Positions 1 through 9,830 of a stretch of 64,000 nt of DNA are shown in pieces. Origin of the DNA: SIAQ01 sp963767835 (GTDB taxonomy: Bacteria; Planctomycetota; Planctomycetia; Gemmatales; Gemmataceae). Position 1 is the first letter of the stretch; every line of letters starts with the position of its first letter. A model generated the notes under the pieces. That model saw only the letters and a program-made list of their open reading frames with translations. It had not been told where the DNA came from and made no database searches. Position numbers and translations under genes: made by a program. The stretch lies in the NCBI GenBank assembly GCA_963767835.1, contig CAVYFY010000024.1, forward strand, positions 186,001 to 250,000, written 5' to 3'.

Positions 1-756
1 TTTGCCGCGAAGTTGCTTGACCTGGCAATGCTTCTTCTCGACTTTCATATCGCGAAATAGGGCGATGTCGGCATGCTCATCGCGGCCGATCAAGCTCAGG
101 GCCTTGTCGAGAGCGTATTCCCGGCCTTCCTGCCAGCCGCGTAGGACTTTCAGGTTGGCGGGCTGGAAGACGGTTTGCACGAGGGCGGACAGAGAGCCGA
201 TGCAAGCGCCGAGAATGACCAGGCCGAGGGCGCTGCCGATATAGGTGGTGCCGCCGCCGGCGTCGCGCGCGATGCCGTAGAGGAGTTGAAAGAAGGCGCC
301 GCCAATGAAGCCGCCCAAAAGGCCGCCGATCGTGCCATAGCTGAATTTACCTAGCGAGCGGGCAGCGATCCCCTCGCTGCCGCCAATGGCGATGCCCAGA
401 AGGCTCCAACCCAAACCGCGGGCGATCATGGTCAGCAGCAAATAATCGCCGATGAGCCAGACGAGGATTTGGTTGATCCGGTCGCCAATGTACATGCCGA
501 CCGCCCCGCCGATCATGGCGATAAGAACGCCGTAGGAGGCCAGGCGCGCGAAGCGAACCAGCGATTGATCGCGAATTGCCTCGACACTGACGACGAAGTA
601 GCCGATCGATCCGCCGATGACCGCGCCGCCGAGAAATGCGTTGAGATCGTCGCTCCAGGGAACCTTCTCGCCGAGGATGCCGAACAGCATCCAGCCGATC
701 AAGCCGCCGAGGGCGCCGAAGACGGCGTTGAAGTACATCTTGCTCAGGACGGCCAT
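1..756 (-). CDS. Polytopic membrane protein with C-terminal FHA domain (partial)
   Basis: The frame is open to the left edge, so the C-terminus is missing; 252 codons are visible. Residues about 10-190 are glycine-rich hydrophobic helices (roughly six, near 10-28, 40-56, 70-89, 93-122, 135-158 and 165-190). From about residue 203 the chain becomes soluble and contains GREYAL, LIGRDEHADIAL and KKHCQV, the first strands of a forkhead-associated domain. FHA domains bind phosphothreonine peptides, so this is probably a membrane-anchored reader of Ser/Thr kinase signalling (inference). The ATG at 756 follows GGAGG at a normal distance. The ligand and partner kinase are not visible here. Confidence 0.75.
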   Translation of the reverse strand, partial: MAVLSKMYFNAVFGALGGLIGWMLFGILGEKVPWSDDLNAFLGGAVIGGSIGYFVVSVEAIRDQSLVRFARLASYGVLIAMIGGAVGMYIGDRINQILVWLIGDYLLLTMIARGLGWSLLGIAIGGSEGIAARSLGKFSYGTIGGLLGGFIGGAFFQLLYGIARDAGGGTTYIGSALGLVILGACIGSLSALVQTVFQPANLKVLRGWQEGREYALDKALSLIGRDEHADIALFRDMKVEKKHCQVKQLRGK

Positions 757-834
757 GACGCCTCCGATGGTGGGCCTCTTTGTTTTTTAACGATCCCCGC
801 GGCGGTTTGCAACGGCGAAGACACGAACGTCCGC

Positions 835-840
835 TATAAT
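835..840 (+). promoter_or_regulatory. Candidate -10 box (TATAAT) upstream of the AarF/UbiB gene
   Basis: A perfect TATAAT lies in the intergenic gap between the divergent FHA and UbiB-family genes. No good -35 hexamer is found at 16-18 bp, so this is only a possible promoter; the 893-956 hairpin would fall in its leader. Confidence 0.3.
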
Positions 841-892
841 AGAAAACACCGACCAGCGGGGAGTGATGAAATCGATCGTATCCGGGCACATG

Positions 893-956
893 GAAGCTCG
901 CTTGCGGTTTAGCGCTCGCATGGCGCCACGCGGGCGCTAAACCGCAAGCGAGCTTC
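893..956. repeat. Inverted repeat, GTTTAGCG family, copy 1
   Basis: Perfect 23-bp arms (893-915 and 934-956) flank an 18-nt loop. The arm core TTGCGGTTTAGCGC is shared with hairpins at 2633, 31152, 41252 and 57205. This copy sits in the leader just upstream of the UbiB-family gene. Confidence 0.9.
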
Positions 957-973
957 TAGGGGAACCCGCCTTC

Positions 974-2625
974 ATGTTCAACCGCTTCGATCGCAACGCC
1001 AAACGCGTCGGCGAGATTCTCGCGATCCTCGGCCGCTATGGCCTGGCCGATTGGCTTAGCGGGCTCAACTACGACTGGCTGCAAGGCCGATTCGTCAGCT
1101 TCGACGGCGCACGGCTCGGCAAACTCACGCAGGAAGCGCGGATTCGCCTGGCCCTCACCGAGCTCGGCACCACCTTCATCAAGTTCGGGCAGATGCTCTC
1201 GACCCGCGCCGACCTGGTAGGCCCGAGCCTGGCCGGCGAGCTGTCGCAGCTCCGCTCGCACACGCCCCCCGATCCGCCGGAAAAGATCAAGGAGATGATC
1301 CGCATCGAACTGGGCCGGCCCGTCGAGGAGTTGTTTGCCGAGTTCAACGACATCCCGCTCGCGTCGGCGTCCATCGGGCAGGTGCACCAGGCCAGGCTGC
1401 AAGGCGGCGAGCAAATCGTCGTCAAGGTGCAGCGCGACGGTATCGAGAACAAAATCCTTGGCGATCTCGACATCATGGGCGTGCTCGCTGATTTGGCCCA
1501 GCGGAACGTGGGTTACCTGCGCGCTTATCAGCCGGTCGCCATGCTGCGCGAGTTTCGCCGGACTCTGCTCGGGGAGCTCGATTTCTCGTCCGAGCGGCGC
1601 AACCTCGAAGAATTCGCCGAGAATTTTGGCAACGATAAGCACATTCATTTTCCGCTGGTCTATCCCGACCTGTGCAGCCGCCGCGTGCTGACGATGGAAA
1701 TGCTCGTCGGCATCTCCGGCGAGGATGTTCCAGGCATGAAGGCCGCCGGCGTCGATCTCAATGAGTTCGCCCTCCACGGCGCCAACATGTACCTCGACAT
1801 GATCTTTCGCGACGGCTTCTACCATGCCGATCCCCATCCGGGCAATCTCATGATGCTCCCCGGCGGCGTCGTCGGCGTCCTCGATTGCGGCATGGTCGGC
1901 CGCTTCGACGAAACCATGCGCGAGGAGGTCGAATCGCTGCTCCTGTCCATCATCAACAAGGACGCCGTCGAACTCACCGATTGCGTGATGCGACTGGGCG
2001 CCGTCCCCCCGATCTCGACCGCGACGCTTTGCGCGCCGAGATCAGCAACTTCGTCAGCGAATACGCCACTCGCACGCTGCGTGACTTCAACCTCAGCGGC
2101 GCGCTCAGGCAAATGACGGACATCGTCCGCCGTTATCACATTATCTTGCCGAGCACCCTCGCCCTCATGCTCAAGACGCTGGTGATGCTCGAAGGCACGT
2201 CGCGGCAGCTTAATCCGAATTTCAACTTGGCCGAATTGATCGAGCCCTACCAGCTGAAAGTCATCAAGCACAAGCTGTCGCTGGACCGCGTGCTGCGCAG
2301 GGCTTACCGCATGTATCGCGACTGGGACCGGCTGATCGACATCTTGCCACGCGACATCGTGGAGATTCTGCGCCGGCTGCGCAGCGGCACTTTCGAGATG
2401 CGCCACGAGGCCCATCGCATGGAGCGAGCCATGCATCGCCTGGTGCTCGGCCTGCTGACGGCTTCGCTTTTCCTTGGCTCCTCGATGCTGCTGTCGCACA
2501 AGGTCGAACCCGAATTCGGCGGTGTTTCGATCATCGGCGCCATCGGTTTTGGGCTGTCGCTGTACCTGGGCTACCGGATCTTGCGCGTCATCGGCAAGGA
2601 CAATGATCCGGAGAAGAAGAAATGA
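974..2625 (+). CDS. AarF/ABC1/UbiB-family atypical kinase (apparent -1 frameshift)
   Basis: About 550 aa once a one-base deletion in the C6 run at 2005-2010 is corrected; both frames then join as ...RLGAVPP|DLDRDALR.... Visible motifs are FIKFGQMLSTR (the KxGQ motif), ASASIGQVHQA (alanine-rich loop), VKVQRDG (lysine), HADPHPGNL (catalytic loop) and LDCGMVG, where DFG is usual. Two hydrophobic segments near the C-terminus (LVLGLLTASLFLG and IGAIGFGLSLYLG) are typical of the family, which acts at membranes in quinone or lipid metabolism as an atypical ATPase/kinase. The substrate cannot be told from sequence. Start chosen at ATG 974, after AGGGGAA. Confidence 0.85.
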
Positions 2626-2632
2626 AACCGGA

Positions 2633-2677
2633 TTGCGTTTAGCGTTCGCATGGCGCCATGCGAACGCTAAACCGCAA
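2633..2677. repeat. Inverted repeat, GTTTAGCG family, copy 2
   Basis: Near-perfect palindrome (one extra G in the right arm) of about 22-bp arms centred at 2655. It begins 7 nt after the UbiB stop and ends 10 nt before the convergent heme-protein stop, so it could serve as a bidirectional terminator. Confidence 0.88.
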
Positions 2678-2687
2678 GCGATGTTCA

Positions 2688-5489
2688 TCATTCCTTCTGG
2701 TATATCTTGTGGTTGCGGTCGCCGCGCGAATAGAGATAACCGACCAGGTCGAGAATCTCCTCCGGTTGCAGCGTGTCGAGCAGGCCTTCGGGCATCATCG
2801 AAATCTTCGACGGCTCGATCGTATCGATCCGATTGCGGTTGATCTCGGTCAGCTTGTTTGAATCGAGCATGTCGGTGTTCACGTACATCTTATCGCCGTT
2901 CAGATTTACAACGCGGCCCACGATCTGCTTGCCGTCCGTAGTGGTGACGACAATGGCGGCATATTGATCGCTGATGTTCTTGGACGGCGTGATGACCTTT
3001 TCCAGAAGATCGCGCGTGCCGAAGCGGCCGGAGATGGCGGTGAGATCGGGGCCCATGCCGCCGCCTTCGTTGTTGAAGCGATGGCACACGAAGCACTTCA
3101 TCTCGCCGAAGAGGTTGCGCCCCTTGTCGAAATCTCGCTTCGCCAGCCCCCTTTCGACAATCGGCACCAATTCGTCGGCGGTGTATTTCTTAACGAATTC
3201 GCGCTTTTTGAAGGTGAACTTCGGCGCAGTCGGCTGTGGCACGCTCTTGATGGCGGAGGCGAGCGTGGTCTTTTCCTCGGCGGAAAGCGATTTGATCGCA
3301 TCGTTACGGATGTTGCGCAGGAAGCCGTGGAAGCTGTTGCCGCCGCGGTAATTGGCGGCCTTGTGGAACCAATCGAAATATTCCTCGTGCTGCTTCAGCG
3401 TCCAGCCGGTCTTGACGCTGCGCAGCGACAGGGCGTATTCGATCTGCTCTTCCTGCGACGCGGCCTTGGCGAGGAGCGCGAGCGTCTTGGTCACGCCATC
3501 CGCAGGTTGCAGATAGCAAATCAGCTTGCAAAGCTCGGCGTTCACTTCGCGATCCTTGGCGGGATACCAGGCATCGATGCGTTTGCCGGCCCGCTCTTTC
3601 CAAGTGGCGCCGGGAGCGCCGCCGCGGATGAAAATGAGCTGATAGGCACGCGCATAATCGATCTTCTGTGGATCGGTCAGCTTCGACCAATCGACGCGCT
3701 CCATTGCGGCAAGCATTTTGGGCTGAATCTTGCCGTCTTTCCAGGCATCCTTTGGCGTGGCGCGGGCGAGGCCGATTATGGCGTGCGTCAGCGCGATCGG
3801 GTTTTTCTCGGCGAGCGCCTTGTCTTGCCAGGTCGCCGGGTCCTGGAACTCGAGTACGGTGCGGGCGGCGTAACGCAGGAAGCGATCCCCGTTGCTCAGA
3901 TATGGCCACGCCGTTTCGACCGCTTTCGGATCCTTGCGACCGTAGAAGGATTCGAGCTTCTTGCGTTCGGTGCGCTTTTCGGCAGGAACCTCGACGGTTG
4001 CAACGTTCCCTAAGGGAAACGGCTTGCCGTCCTTGCCGGCCACTGCGATGTTGGGCAGATCGTGGGAATTGCCTGCCAACGGGAAATCAAACGTCGTCTC
4101 GTTGACACCCGCGGGTTCGGGAACCCAAAAGTTGTCATTCCGGGCATTCTTGACCGTGAGCACGGCATCCTTGATCGTGAGGCCGAAGGAAGCAAGCTTT
4201 TCCTTATTGAAGATCACGCGGACCGTTTGTGGGCGGTCGCCCACTTTGACGGGCGCGGTCGATTCCTTGCCGACATAAGCGACACGGTACAGTCCGGACA
4301 TCGTGGTGCGGCCGCCAATCGTGAAATACATCGCCCCGTCCTTCGGATTGATGACGACATCGGTGAGCGGCAACGGCGAGCCGTTGAGGAATTCCTCGAT
4401 CTCGCCGGTGTAGGATGCCCCACTTTCTTTTAGATGGCAAGCATAGAGCTTGCCGAAGCTCCAATCGCACATGAAGAGGGCTTCCTGATATTTGGCGGGG
4501 AACTTGGCGCCGTAGCCGAAGGTCATGCCGGTGGGGCTGCCGGGGCCGACGTTGACAACGGGGGGCAGATTATCGGGCATGTATTCGTACATTTTGCCCG
4601 TGCCGCCGCGCCAGCCGAATTCGCTGCCGGGGACGGCATGGCAAACGCGCGTGGGCCGATACCACGGCAGGTTCATGTCCCATTCCATGTCGGCGTCGAA
4701 AGTGAAAAGCTCGCCTTCGCGGTTGAAGGCAGCGTCGAATTCATTGCGATAGCCCATCGAGATGAGCGTCCATTCTTTGCCGTCCTTGTCGGTTTTGTAG
4801 ATGCAGCCGGCGGGGGCCAGGATGCCCTCGGCGTGATGATTGGCGTCCCACAGGCGCGGCGTGAGGAAGTCCTCGCCCCAGATCGGCGGCACGGTGGTGT
4901 GATCGACCTTGATCGGCCTGGTGTGGTTGCCGTGCAGGACGTAGAGAGATTTCTTGTCCGGGCCGAGAATCACGGCATGAGGCCCATGCTCGCCGCCGCC
5001 GTCGATCTCCTTCAGCAATTCCTTCTTGTCGAGCACGTCATCGTTCTTGGAGGAAGTGACGCGCCACAACCCGCGCGGCTTGTATTTTCGTCCCTCGTTG
5101 ACGACGACGTAAAGGCTGTCGAAGGCCCAGAGCAATCCATGCGCCTCGCCGAGCTCGACGGGAAGCATTTCGACTTTGGTGTCGTCAGCGTTGCCGCCGA
5201 TCGCGGGGGGCGTGATGCGATAGAGCCGGCCGTATTGATCGGAGGTGATGAGTCGGCCCTTCGGATCGACGGTGAGGTTGACCCAGGAGCCCTGCGTCTC
5301 GCGCGGCACCGAGTAGAGCAGCTCGACCTTGAAATCCTTCTTGACCTTGATGAGCTCGATGGGCGTGGCGGTCAGCTTCTTGAATTTGCCGCCGTTCTTG
5401 GTCCCTTGCGCGGCAGTTGGATCATGGCGCAGGCCGGCAAAGACAGCGATGAAGCAGACAGCAACAATGAGGATGCGCGATTTCGACAC
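2688..5489 (-). CDS. Secreted PQQ-dehydrogenase-like beta-propeller protein with C-terminal planctomycete heme-binding domain
   Basis: About 933 aa. An N-terminal signal segment (SRILIVAVCFIAVFAG) precedes a sugar/sorbosone-dehydrogenase-type propeller region (residues about 40-430, with DPKGRLITSDQYGRLYRI and NPKDGAMYFTIGGR). A helical-repeat middle region follows, then a cytochrome-like domain with one heme attachment site CFVCH near residues 799-803 and the downstream GPDL...DGKQIVGRV pattern typical of PVC-group heme proteins (TIGR02603 type). Likely a periplasmic oxidoreductase or sugar-binding protein; substrate unknown. I prefer the GTG at 5489 to the upstream start at 5567 because GGGAG lies just before it and it places the signal peptide at the N-terminus. 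Confidence 0.85.
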   Translation of the reverse strand: MSKSRILIVAVCFIAVFAGLRHDPTAAQGTKNGGKFKKLTATPIELIKVKKDFKVELLYSVPRETQGSWVNLTVDPKGRLITSDQYGRLYRITPPAIGGNADDTKVEMLPVELGEAHGLLWAFDSLYVVVNEGRKYKPRGLWRVTSSKNDDVLDKKELLKEIDGGGEHGPHAVILGPDKKSLYVLHGNHTRPIKVDHTTVPPIWGEDFLTPRLWDANHHAEGILAPAGCIYKTDKDGKEWTLISMGYRNEFDAAFNREGELFTFDADMEWDMNLPWYRPTRVCHAVPGSEFGWRGGTGKMYEYMPDNLPPVVNVGPGSPTGMTFGYGAKFPAKYQEALFMCDWSFGKLYACHLKESGASYTGEIEEFLNGSPLPLTDVVINPKDGAMYFTIGGRTTMSGLYRVAYVGKESTAPVKVGDRPQTVRVIFNKEKLASFGLTIKDAVLTVKNARNDNFWVPEPAGVNETTFDFPLAGNSHDLPNIAVAGKDGKPFPLGNVATVEVPAEKRTERKKLESFYGRKDPKAVETAWPYLSNGDRFLRYAARTVLEFQDPATWQDKALAEKNPIALTHAIIGLARATPKDAWKDGKIQPKMLAAMERVDWSKLTDPQKIDYARAYQLIFIRGGAPGATWKERAGKRIDAWYPAKDREVNAELCKLICYLQPADGVTKTLALLAKAASQEEQIEYALSLRSVKTGWTLKQHEEYFDWFHKAANYRGGNSFHGFLRNIRNDAIKSLSAEEKTTLASAIKSVPQPTAPKFTFKKREFVKKYTADELVPIVERGLAKRDFDKGRNLFGEMKCFVCHRFNNEGGGMGPDLTAISGRFGTRDLLEKVITPSKNISDQYAAIVVTTTDGKQIVGRVVNLNGDKMYVNTDMLDSNKLTEINRNRIDTIEPSKISMMPEGLLDTLQPEEILDLVGYLYSRGDRNHKIYQKE

Positions 5490-5698
5490 GGCAATACTCC
5501 CGGAAGGAATGCGAACGGTTGCGAGCGATCTTCGATCATGGTAATGGATTCCACATGTCTTCGCCACGCATTTTTCTAGACAGGAAGGGGAACACGAAAA
5601 TCGAAGCAGCCGTTTGAATTCGCCGGCATCCTCCGCGAAAATGCCTGAACTGCCGCGATCCGTGATTCTCTGGGCTGCCCGCCGTGGTATGATTCAAC

Positions 5699-5998
5699 AT
5701 GAAAGCGCGCGAGTTCTTGCAGGTCGATCCTGCGTCGCTGCATTTGCCAGGTTCACGCCGTGACGGTGCGGATCCCCTCAAGCTGCATCGTCAGGTCGCC
5801 AAGCACGGCACTTCCATCGATGGCATGCCGCCGCCGGAGGTCAAGCGTGGCAGTGACGGCGAACTTGTGATTTACGATGGAGTAACACGAGCAACGCGAG
5901 TGGCCAAGCATTTGCCGGGTACGCCCATCACGGTCGAAGTGACGGGAAAGTTGACTTGTCCGGTTGGGGGATTGCCCACGGTGGGAGAAAAACTATGA
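5699..5998 (+). CDS. Small ParB/sulfiredoxin-fold-like protein, first gene of a duplicated two-gene module
   Basis: 99 aa. Clearly paralogous to the product of 60435-60734: shared blocks include GAD-P-KL-RQ, GMPPP, GELVI, GVTRATR and VEV-GK, and both end LPT-G--L. The pattern d-G-lvi-dG-tRatR-Ak..G..i-Vev resembles a ParB-like nuclease/Srx domain, where the usual motif is dGhhRl-Aa (inference from pattern only). No signal peptide or membrane segment. Its TGA overlaps the ATG of the next gene by four bases, implying translational coupling. No function is known to me. Confidence 0.7.
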   Translation: MKAREFLQVDPASLHLPGSRRDGADPLKLHRQVAKHGTSIDGMPPPEVKRGSDGELVIYDGVTRATRVAKHLPGTPITVEVTGKLTCPVGGLPTVGEKL

Positions 5999-6219
5999 AA
6001 CCGAGTGAAACCGTGCGATCTGAACTTCTCGCCGCGCTCGCCCAGCTAAGCGAACTTCGTCCAGAGTGGCGGCTCGGCCAGACGATGGCGAATCTGGCGA
6101 TGACCGCCGGCCGCCTTGATGCGGGCGGCGTATGGGACTTAGAGGATGAAGAGGCATTGGCGTCGGCTATGAAGCTCATCGAGCAATATTCGGAAGTAGG
6201 TTCCGTGGCGGTGAAGTGA
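5995..6219 (+). CDS. Small helical partner protein, second gene of the duplicated module
   Basis: 74 aa, starting within the ATGA overlap with the preceding gene. It shares LSEL-P--R-GQ--ANLA and WDL-DE/DD with the product of 60731-60949, so gene order and overlap are conserved between copies. Predicted mostly helical, soluble and slightly acidic. An in-frame upstream ATG at 5956 lies inside the partner gene and is less likely. It could be an antitoxin-like or adaptor partner of the ParB-like protein, but nothing in the sequence proves it. Confidence 0.7.
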   Translation: MKPSETVRSELLAALAQLSELRPEWRLGQTMANLAMTAGRLDAGGVWDLEDEEALASAMKLIEQYSEVGSVAVK

Positions 6220-6246
6220 GCGTAGGAACGGTTGTACAATTTCCAC

Positions 6247-7221
6247 ATGGCCGCACATCGCATTTCGATCATTGATTCCCACACCGCCGGCGAGCCGACG
6301 CGCGTCGTCATCGCCGGCGGTCCGGATTTGGGCGACGGCCCTCTTGCCGAGCGGCGCGAACGCTTTCGCAGCCAGTTTGATCACTTCCGTTCCGCGATCG
6401 TCAATGAGCCGCGTGGGTCGGACGTGCTCGTCGGTGCGATTCTCTGTCCGCCGAGCGACCCCGCGTGCGTTGCCGGCGTCATTTTTTTCAACAATGTCGG
6501 CACTATCGGCATGTGCGGGCACGGCATGATCGGCGTTGTCGTGACGCTCGCGCATCTGGCCCGCATCGGCGCGGGACGGCATCGGCTGGAGACGCCGGTC
6601 GGCGTGGTCACGGTTGAATTCGATGGCGCCCGGCAAGTGACCGTCGCCAACGTGCCGAGCTGGCGTTTTCGCAAGGATATTGTCGTCCAGGTCGAAGGCA
6701 TCGGCGCAGTCACCGGCGACATCGCCTGGGGCGGCAACTGGTTCTTCCTCGTCGGCGAGCATGGCCAGACGCTTGACCTTGCCAATGTTGAGACGCTGAC
6801 CGCGTTCACCTGGAAGATTCGCCAGACCCTCGCCGAACAGAAAATCACCGGCGCCGACGGGGCGGAGATCGACCATATCGAGCTGTTCGGCCCACCGCGC
6901 GACCCGGCCGCCCAGAGCCGAAATTTCGTTCTCTGTCCCGGCAAGGCCTACGACCGCTCGCCTTGCGGCACCGGCACCAGCGCCAAGATCGCCTGCCTCA
7001 TCGCCGACGGCAAGTTGCAGCCGGGACAGGTCTGGCGTCAGGAGAGCATCGTCGGCACATGCTTCGACGCCTGGGGCTCGAAGTCATTGCCGTACAAGTT
7101 CTCAGATCGCCTCGTTGGGGAAGTGGTGGTGCCGTTCATTCGTGGGTCAGCCCACATCACCGCCGAAGCGACGCTGCTCCTGGATGACGCCGATCCCTTT
7201 CAATGGGGCATGCGTCGATGA
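6247..7221 (+). CDS. Proline racemase / 4-hydroxyproline epimerase family enzyme
   Basis: 324 aa. Both catalytic cysteines are present: MCGHGMIG near residue 91 and SPCGTGTSA near residue 240; the N-terminal IDSHTAGEPTRVV is the family signature. These PLP-independent cytosolic enzymes use two Cys to epimerise or racemise the alpha carbon of proline or hydroxyproline; some relatives are trans-3-hydroxyproline dehydratases, but the second Cys argues for an epimerase or racemase. A TTG at 6232 is better spaced from AGGAAC than the ATG at 6247, so the protein may be five residues longer. No hydroxyproline catabolic genes are adjacent. Confidence 0.9.
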   Translation: MAAHRISIIDSHTAGEPTRVVIAGGPDLGDGPLAERRERFRSQFDHFRSAIVNEPRGSDVLVGAILCPPSDPACVAGVIFFNNVGTIGMCGHGMIGVVVTLAHLARIGAGRHRLETPVGVVTVEFDGARQVTVANVPSWRFRKDIVVQVEGIGAVTGDIAWGGNWFFLVGEHGQTLDLANVETLTAFTWKIRQTLAEQKITGADGAEIDHIELFGPPRDPAAQSRNFVLCPGKAYDRSPCGTGTSAKIACLIADGKLQPGQVWRQESIVGTCFDAWGSKSLPYKFSDRLVGEVVVPFIRGSAHITAEATLLLDDADPFQWGMRR

Positions 7222-7311
7222 GCGCGATCGGCCCGGCCATCTGAAATCACGATGCATATGTTAAATGATGATATCGCCGAACTGATGCCATTCTGAAAAC
7301 GAAGGAAACCC

Positions 7312-9395
7312 ATGCAGAATGATCCCTATGCACCTGTCTGTGCGGCAGCGGCAAGAAATTCAAGTGGTGCTGCCAGCCGATCCATGCCGAGGTCGCCCAG
7401 GTCTATGCCATGGACGGGGAAGGCCAGCACGAAGCCGCCCTGCGCACCATGGACGAACTGGTCGCCAAGCACGTGGACAACCCGGAGGTTTGGGGCCGCA
7501 AGGCGCTACTTTTGTTTCAAAACGAGAAGCCCGCAGAAGCCGAGCAAGCGCTCGACAAGGCGTTCGCGCTCTTTCCGAATTATCCGTTTGGCTTCTTTCT
7601 CAAGGCTCGCTTTCGCCTGTTCGAAGGGGAAGTTGCCGGAGCGTTGATGCTGCTGCGTAAGGCGGGCGAGCTGTACGATCCCAATGCGAAGGATATTCTC
7701 GCCCAGATTTACATCGAGATTTTCGATTGCGAGATGAAGCTGAACCACCCGATCGCAGCCCGCGCGGCGGCGGAAATGGCGGCGTGCTTCAACCCCGCCA
7801 ACGACAGCCTGCGGCAAGGCATCCAAAGCGTCTTCGGCGCCGACAATCCCAACCTGCCGGCCAGCGCCCGCCAGGCGTACACTTTCAAATCGCTCCCCGC
7901 GTCGGCATCGAGGGAGCGGCGCACGGCTTGGGAAAACGCGCTCAAGTCGGCTGCAACGGGGAGGCTGGCGGATGCGCTCAAGGCATTCGAGAGCTTGACG
8001 CAAGCCGAACCCGCCGAGCCGGTCGCCTGGTTCAACCTCGGCTTGTGCCACGCTTGGATCGGCCAAAACGCCGCGGCTCTGGAAGCGCTGAATCAATACG
8101 TCACGCTGGAAGCCGACGAAACGCAAGCGGCACACGCCTGGGCCATGGGCGAAGTCCTGCGTTACGGCCATGGGATGGAGGATCAGGCCGATGTCGTCGA
8201 GTACACCATCGTCTTCGGCTTGCGCGATCCGCGCGCGTTCGTCACCGTGCTCAGCGAATTCGAGAAGCAGGGCTTGCTGATCGGCACCCGCGTCAACGAG
8301 GAAGAAGGGGTGCTCTCGTCCGTCATGCTGCAACCCGCCGGTCCCGCTTTGACGCCCGAATTGCAAGCTCGGCAAAACTTCAAGCCCGCCGCCTATCTCG
8401 CCCTCATCACCAACTTCGTTCGGCTTTGGCACACGCTCAAGGAGCCGCTCGACGCCGCCTTCGAGCACTTCAAGGAAAAGCTGGGCAACCTCATGGTCGA
8501 GCCGCAATCGATGCGCGGCCCCGCCAAATTCCTCGAAGCGATGGGCGAAGCCGTCAGCTTCCCGGCCAATCCGACCAGCAAGGAGGACTCCCAGCAGCGC
8601 ATGCGCGAGGGCTTCGAGAAATTCTACGAGGAAGTGTGGATCAACCGCCCGCTCAAAAGCCTCACCGGCGTTTCCCCCCAGGAGGCTGTCGGGAGCGACG
8701 TGCGGCGCAAGAAGCTGCGCGGCGTCGTAAAGTTTCTGCGCGAGTGCGGCGAGATGACGAAATATCCCTACGATTTCGATCGGCTCGAATCCAAGCTCGG
8801 CCTGCGCGAAGGCATCGCGGCGCCCACAGCTCATGGACAGGCGTCCCTGGGCTTTAGACCCGAAGATCTACCGAATCTCGACGCTCCAACCCTCAGTTCG
8901 GCCGATCTCGACCAGGCATTTCAGACGGCGATCAAGCACGGCGCCGGAGAAATGGCAACATATTTCGCGGGCCTTTTGGTGGAGCGCCCGTCCTATCCCG
9001 AACGCCCCGATCGCTTCCAACTCTTCCAGCTTCTCATCAATTATGCGATAACGCACGGCAATCTCGACGCCGCCCTGGATCATATCAATGCCGGCGAATC
9101 CGACGATTGCAAGAACAACGAGGGCCGACGCCGCAATGAATACGAGTTGCGCCGCGCTCAACTTCACGCCAAGCGCGGCGAATTCGAAGACTCTGAGCGC
9201 GTCTACGATGGCCTGATCGCGCAGGCGCCGACGGAGCTGAACTACCGCGTCAACGCTGCCGAGACGATGCTGTCGAGCCGACAAGGCGCCAAGGCCGCGA
9301 AATACGCTCAGGAAGGTTTGGCGGCGGCACAGAAGCAGAAGAACCGCGATCTGGAGGGGCACTTCAAGGAGTTGATGGCGGCGGCCCAGAAGTAA
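7312..9395 (+). CDS. SEC-C metal-binding motif and tetratricopeptide-repeat protein (apparent -1 frameshift near the start)
   Basis: About 694 aa if one base is missing at 7333-7335. The ATG at 7312 begins MQNDPYAP, and the next frame continues CLCGSGKKFKWCC, a SEC-C zinc-binding motif; the longer frame has no start codon before the motif because of a stop at 7320. Without the correction the first usable ATG is 7410, which would drop the zinc motif. The remainder is helical repeat sequence, including ALKAFESLTQAEPAEPVAWF and the C-terminal AQLHAKRGEFEDSERVYDG, that reads as TPR units. Probably a cytosolic protein-binding scaffold; partner unknown. Confidence 0.75.
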
Positions 9396-9408
9396 CCGGG
9401 TACAAACG

Positions 9409-9819
9409 ATGGCGCAGCAACTGATAACCAGACAGCAATTCGAAACGACGTATCGGCGAGTACGCTTGTGGGAATGCCTTGTCTGCGTGATTGCGAGCAC
9501 TGCAGCCGCTACATTGTTGTTGGTTGTTGAGTTTGGCATTGAGTCCTTCGGTTATCAACAGGAAATCCGCGCTTATGCTCGCGAATCCGGAGCAATAGGA
9601 TTTGCAACAATCTGCGCAGGAATCTTCGCCGAGATTTGCGTAACGTTCGGTCCTGTGGCGTTTCTGTCTTTTTATTGGGTGGACCGCAAACTGGGCCTGC
9701 GCTGTCCAAACTGTGGGCGCTCGATCACGAGCAATTGGATCCACCGGGCGCCTACGCCGGCTGGCGAATGCCGCTCGTGCCACGATAAGGTGCTCGAAAG
9801 AGTCAGCGAGCACAGCTGA
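9409..9819 (+). CDS. Two-helix membrane protein with C-terminal zinc ribbon
   Basis: 136 aa, starting 13 nt after the preceding stop, so probably co-transcribed with the SEC-C/TPR gene. Two hydrophobic segments (about residues 22-42 and 66-90) are followed by a cytosolic tail with CPNC and CRSC pairs about 20 residues apart, a zinc-ribbon arrangement. No family recognised. The zinc-ribbon plus membrane design recurs at 55040-55468, but the two proteins are not obviously homologous. Confidence 0.6.
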   Translation: MAQQLITRQQFETTYRRVRLWECLVCVIASTAAATLLLVVEFGIESFGYQQEIRAYARESGAIGFATICAGIFAEICVTFGPVAFLSFYWVDRKLGLRCPNCGRSITSNWIHRAPTPAGECRSCHDKVLERVSEHS

Positions 9820-9830
9820 CCATCGAGAGA

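Noticed and set aside
2011..2116. Separate downstream gene starting in the second UbiB frame
   Set aside because: The two frames join perfectly as one kinase across a C run, so a frameshift is simpler.
4434..5579. Long antisense frames opposite the heme/propeller gene and opposite the topoisomerase genes (42891-43871, 46164-47153)
   Set aside because: Same reason: shadow frames of strongly coding GC-rich genes.
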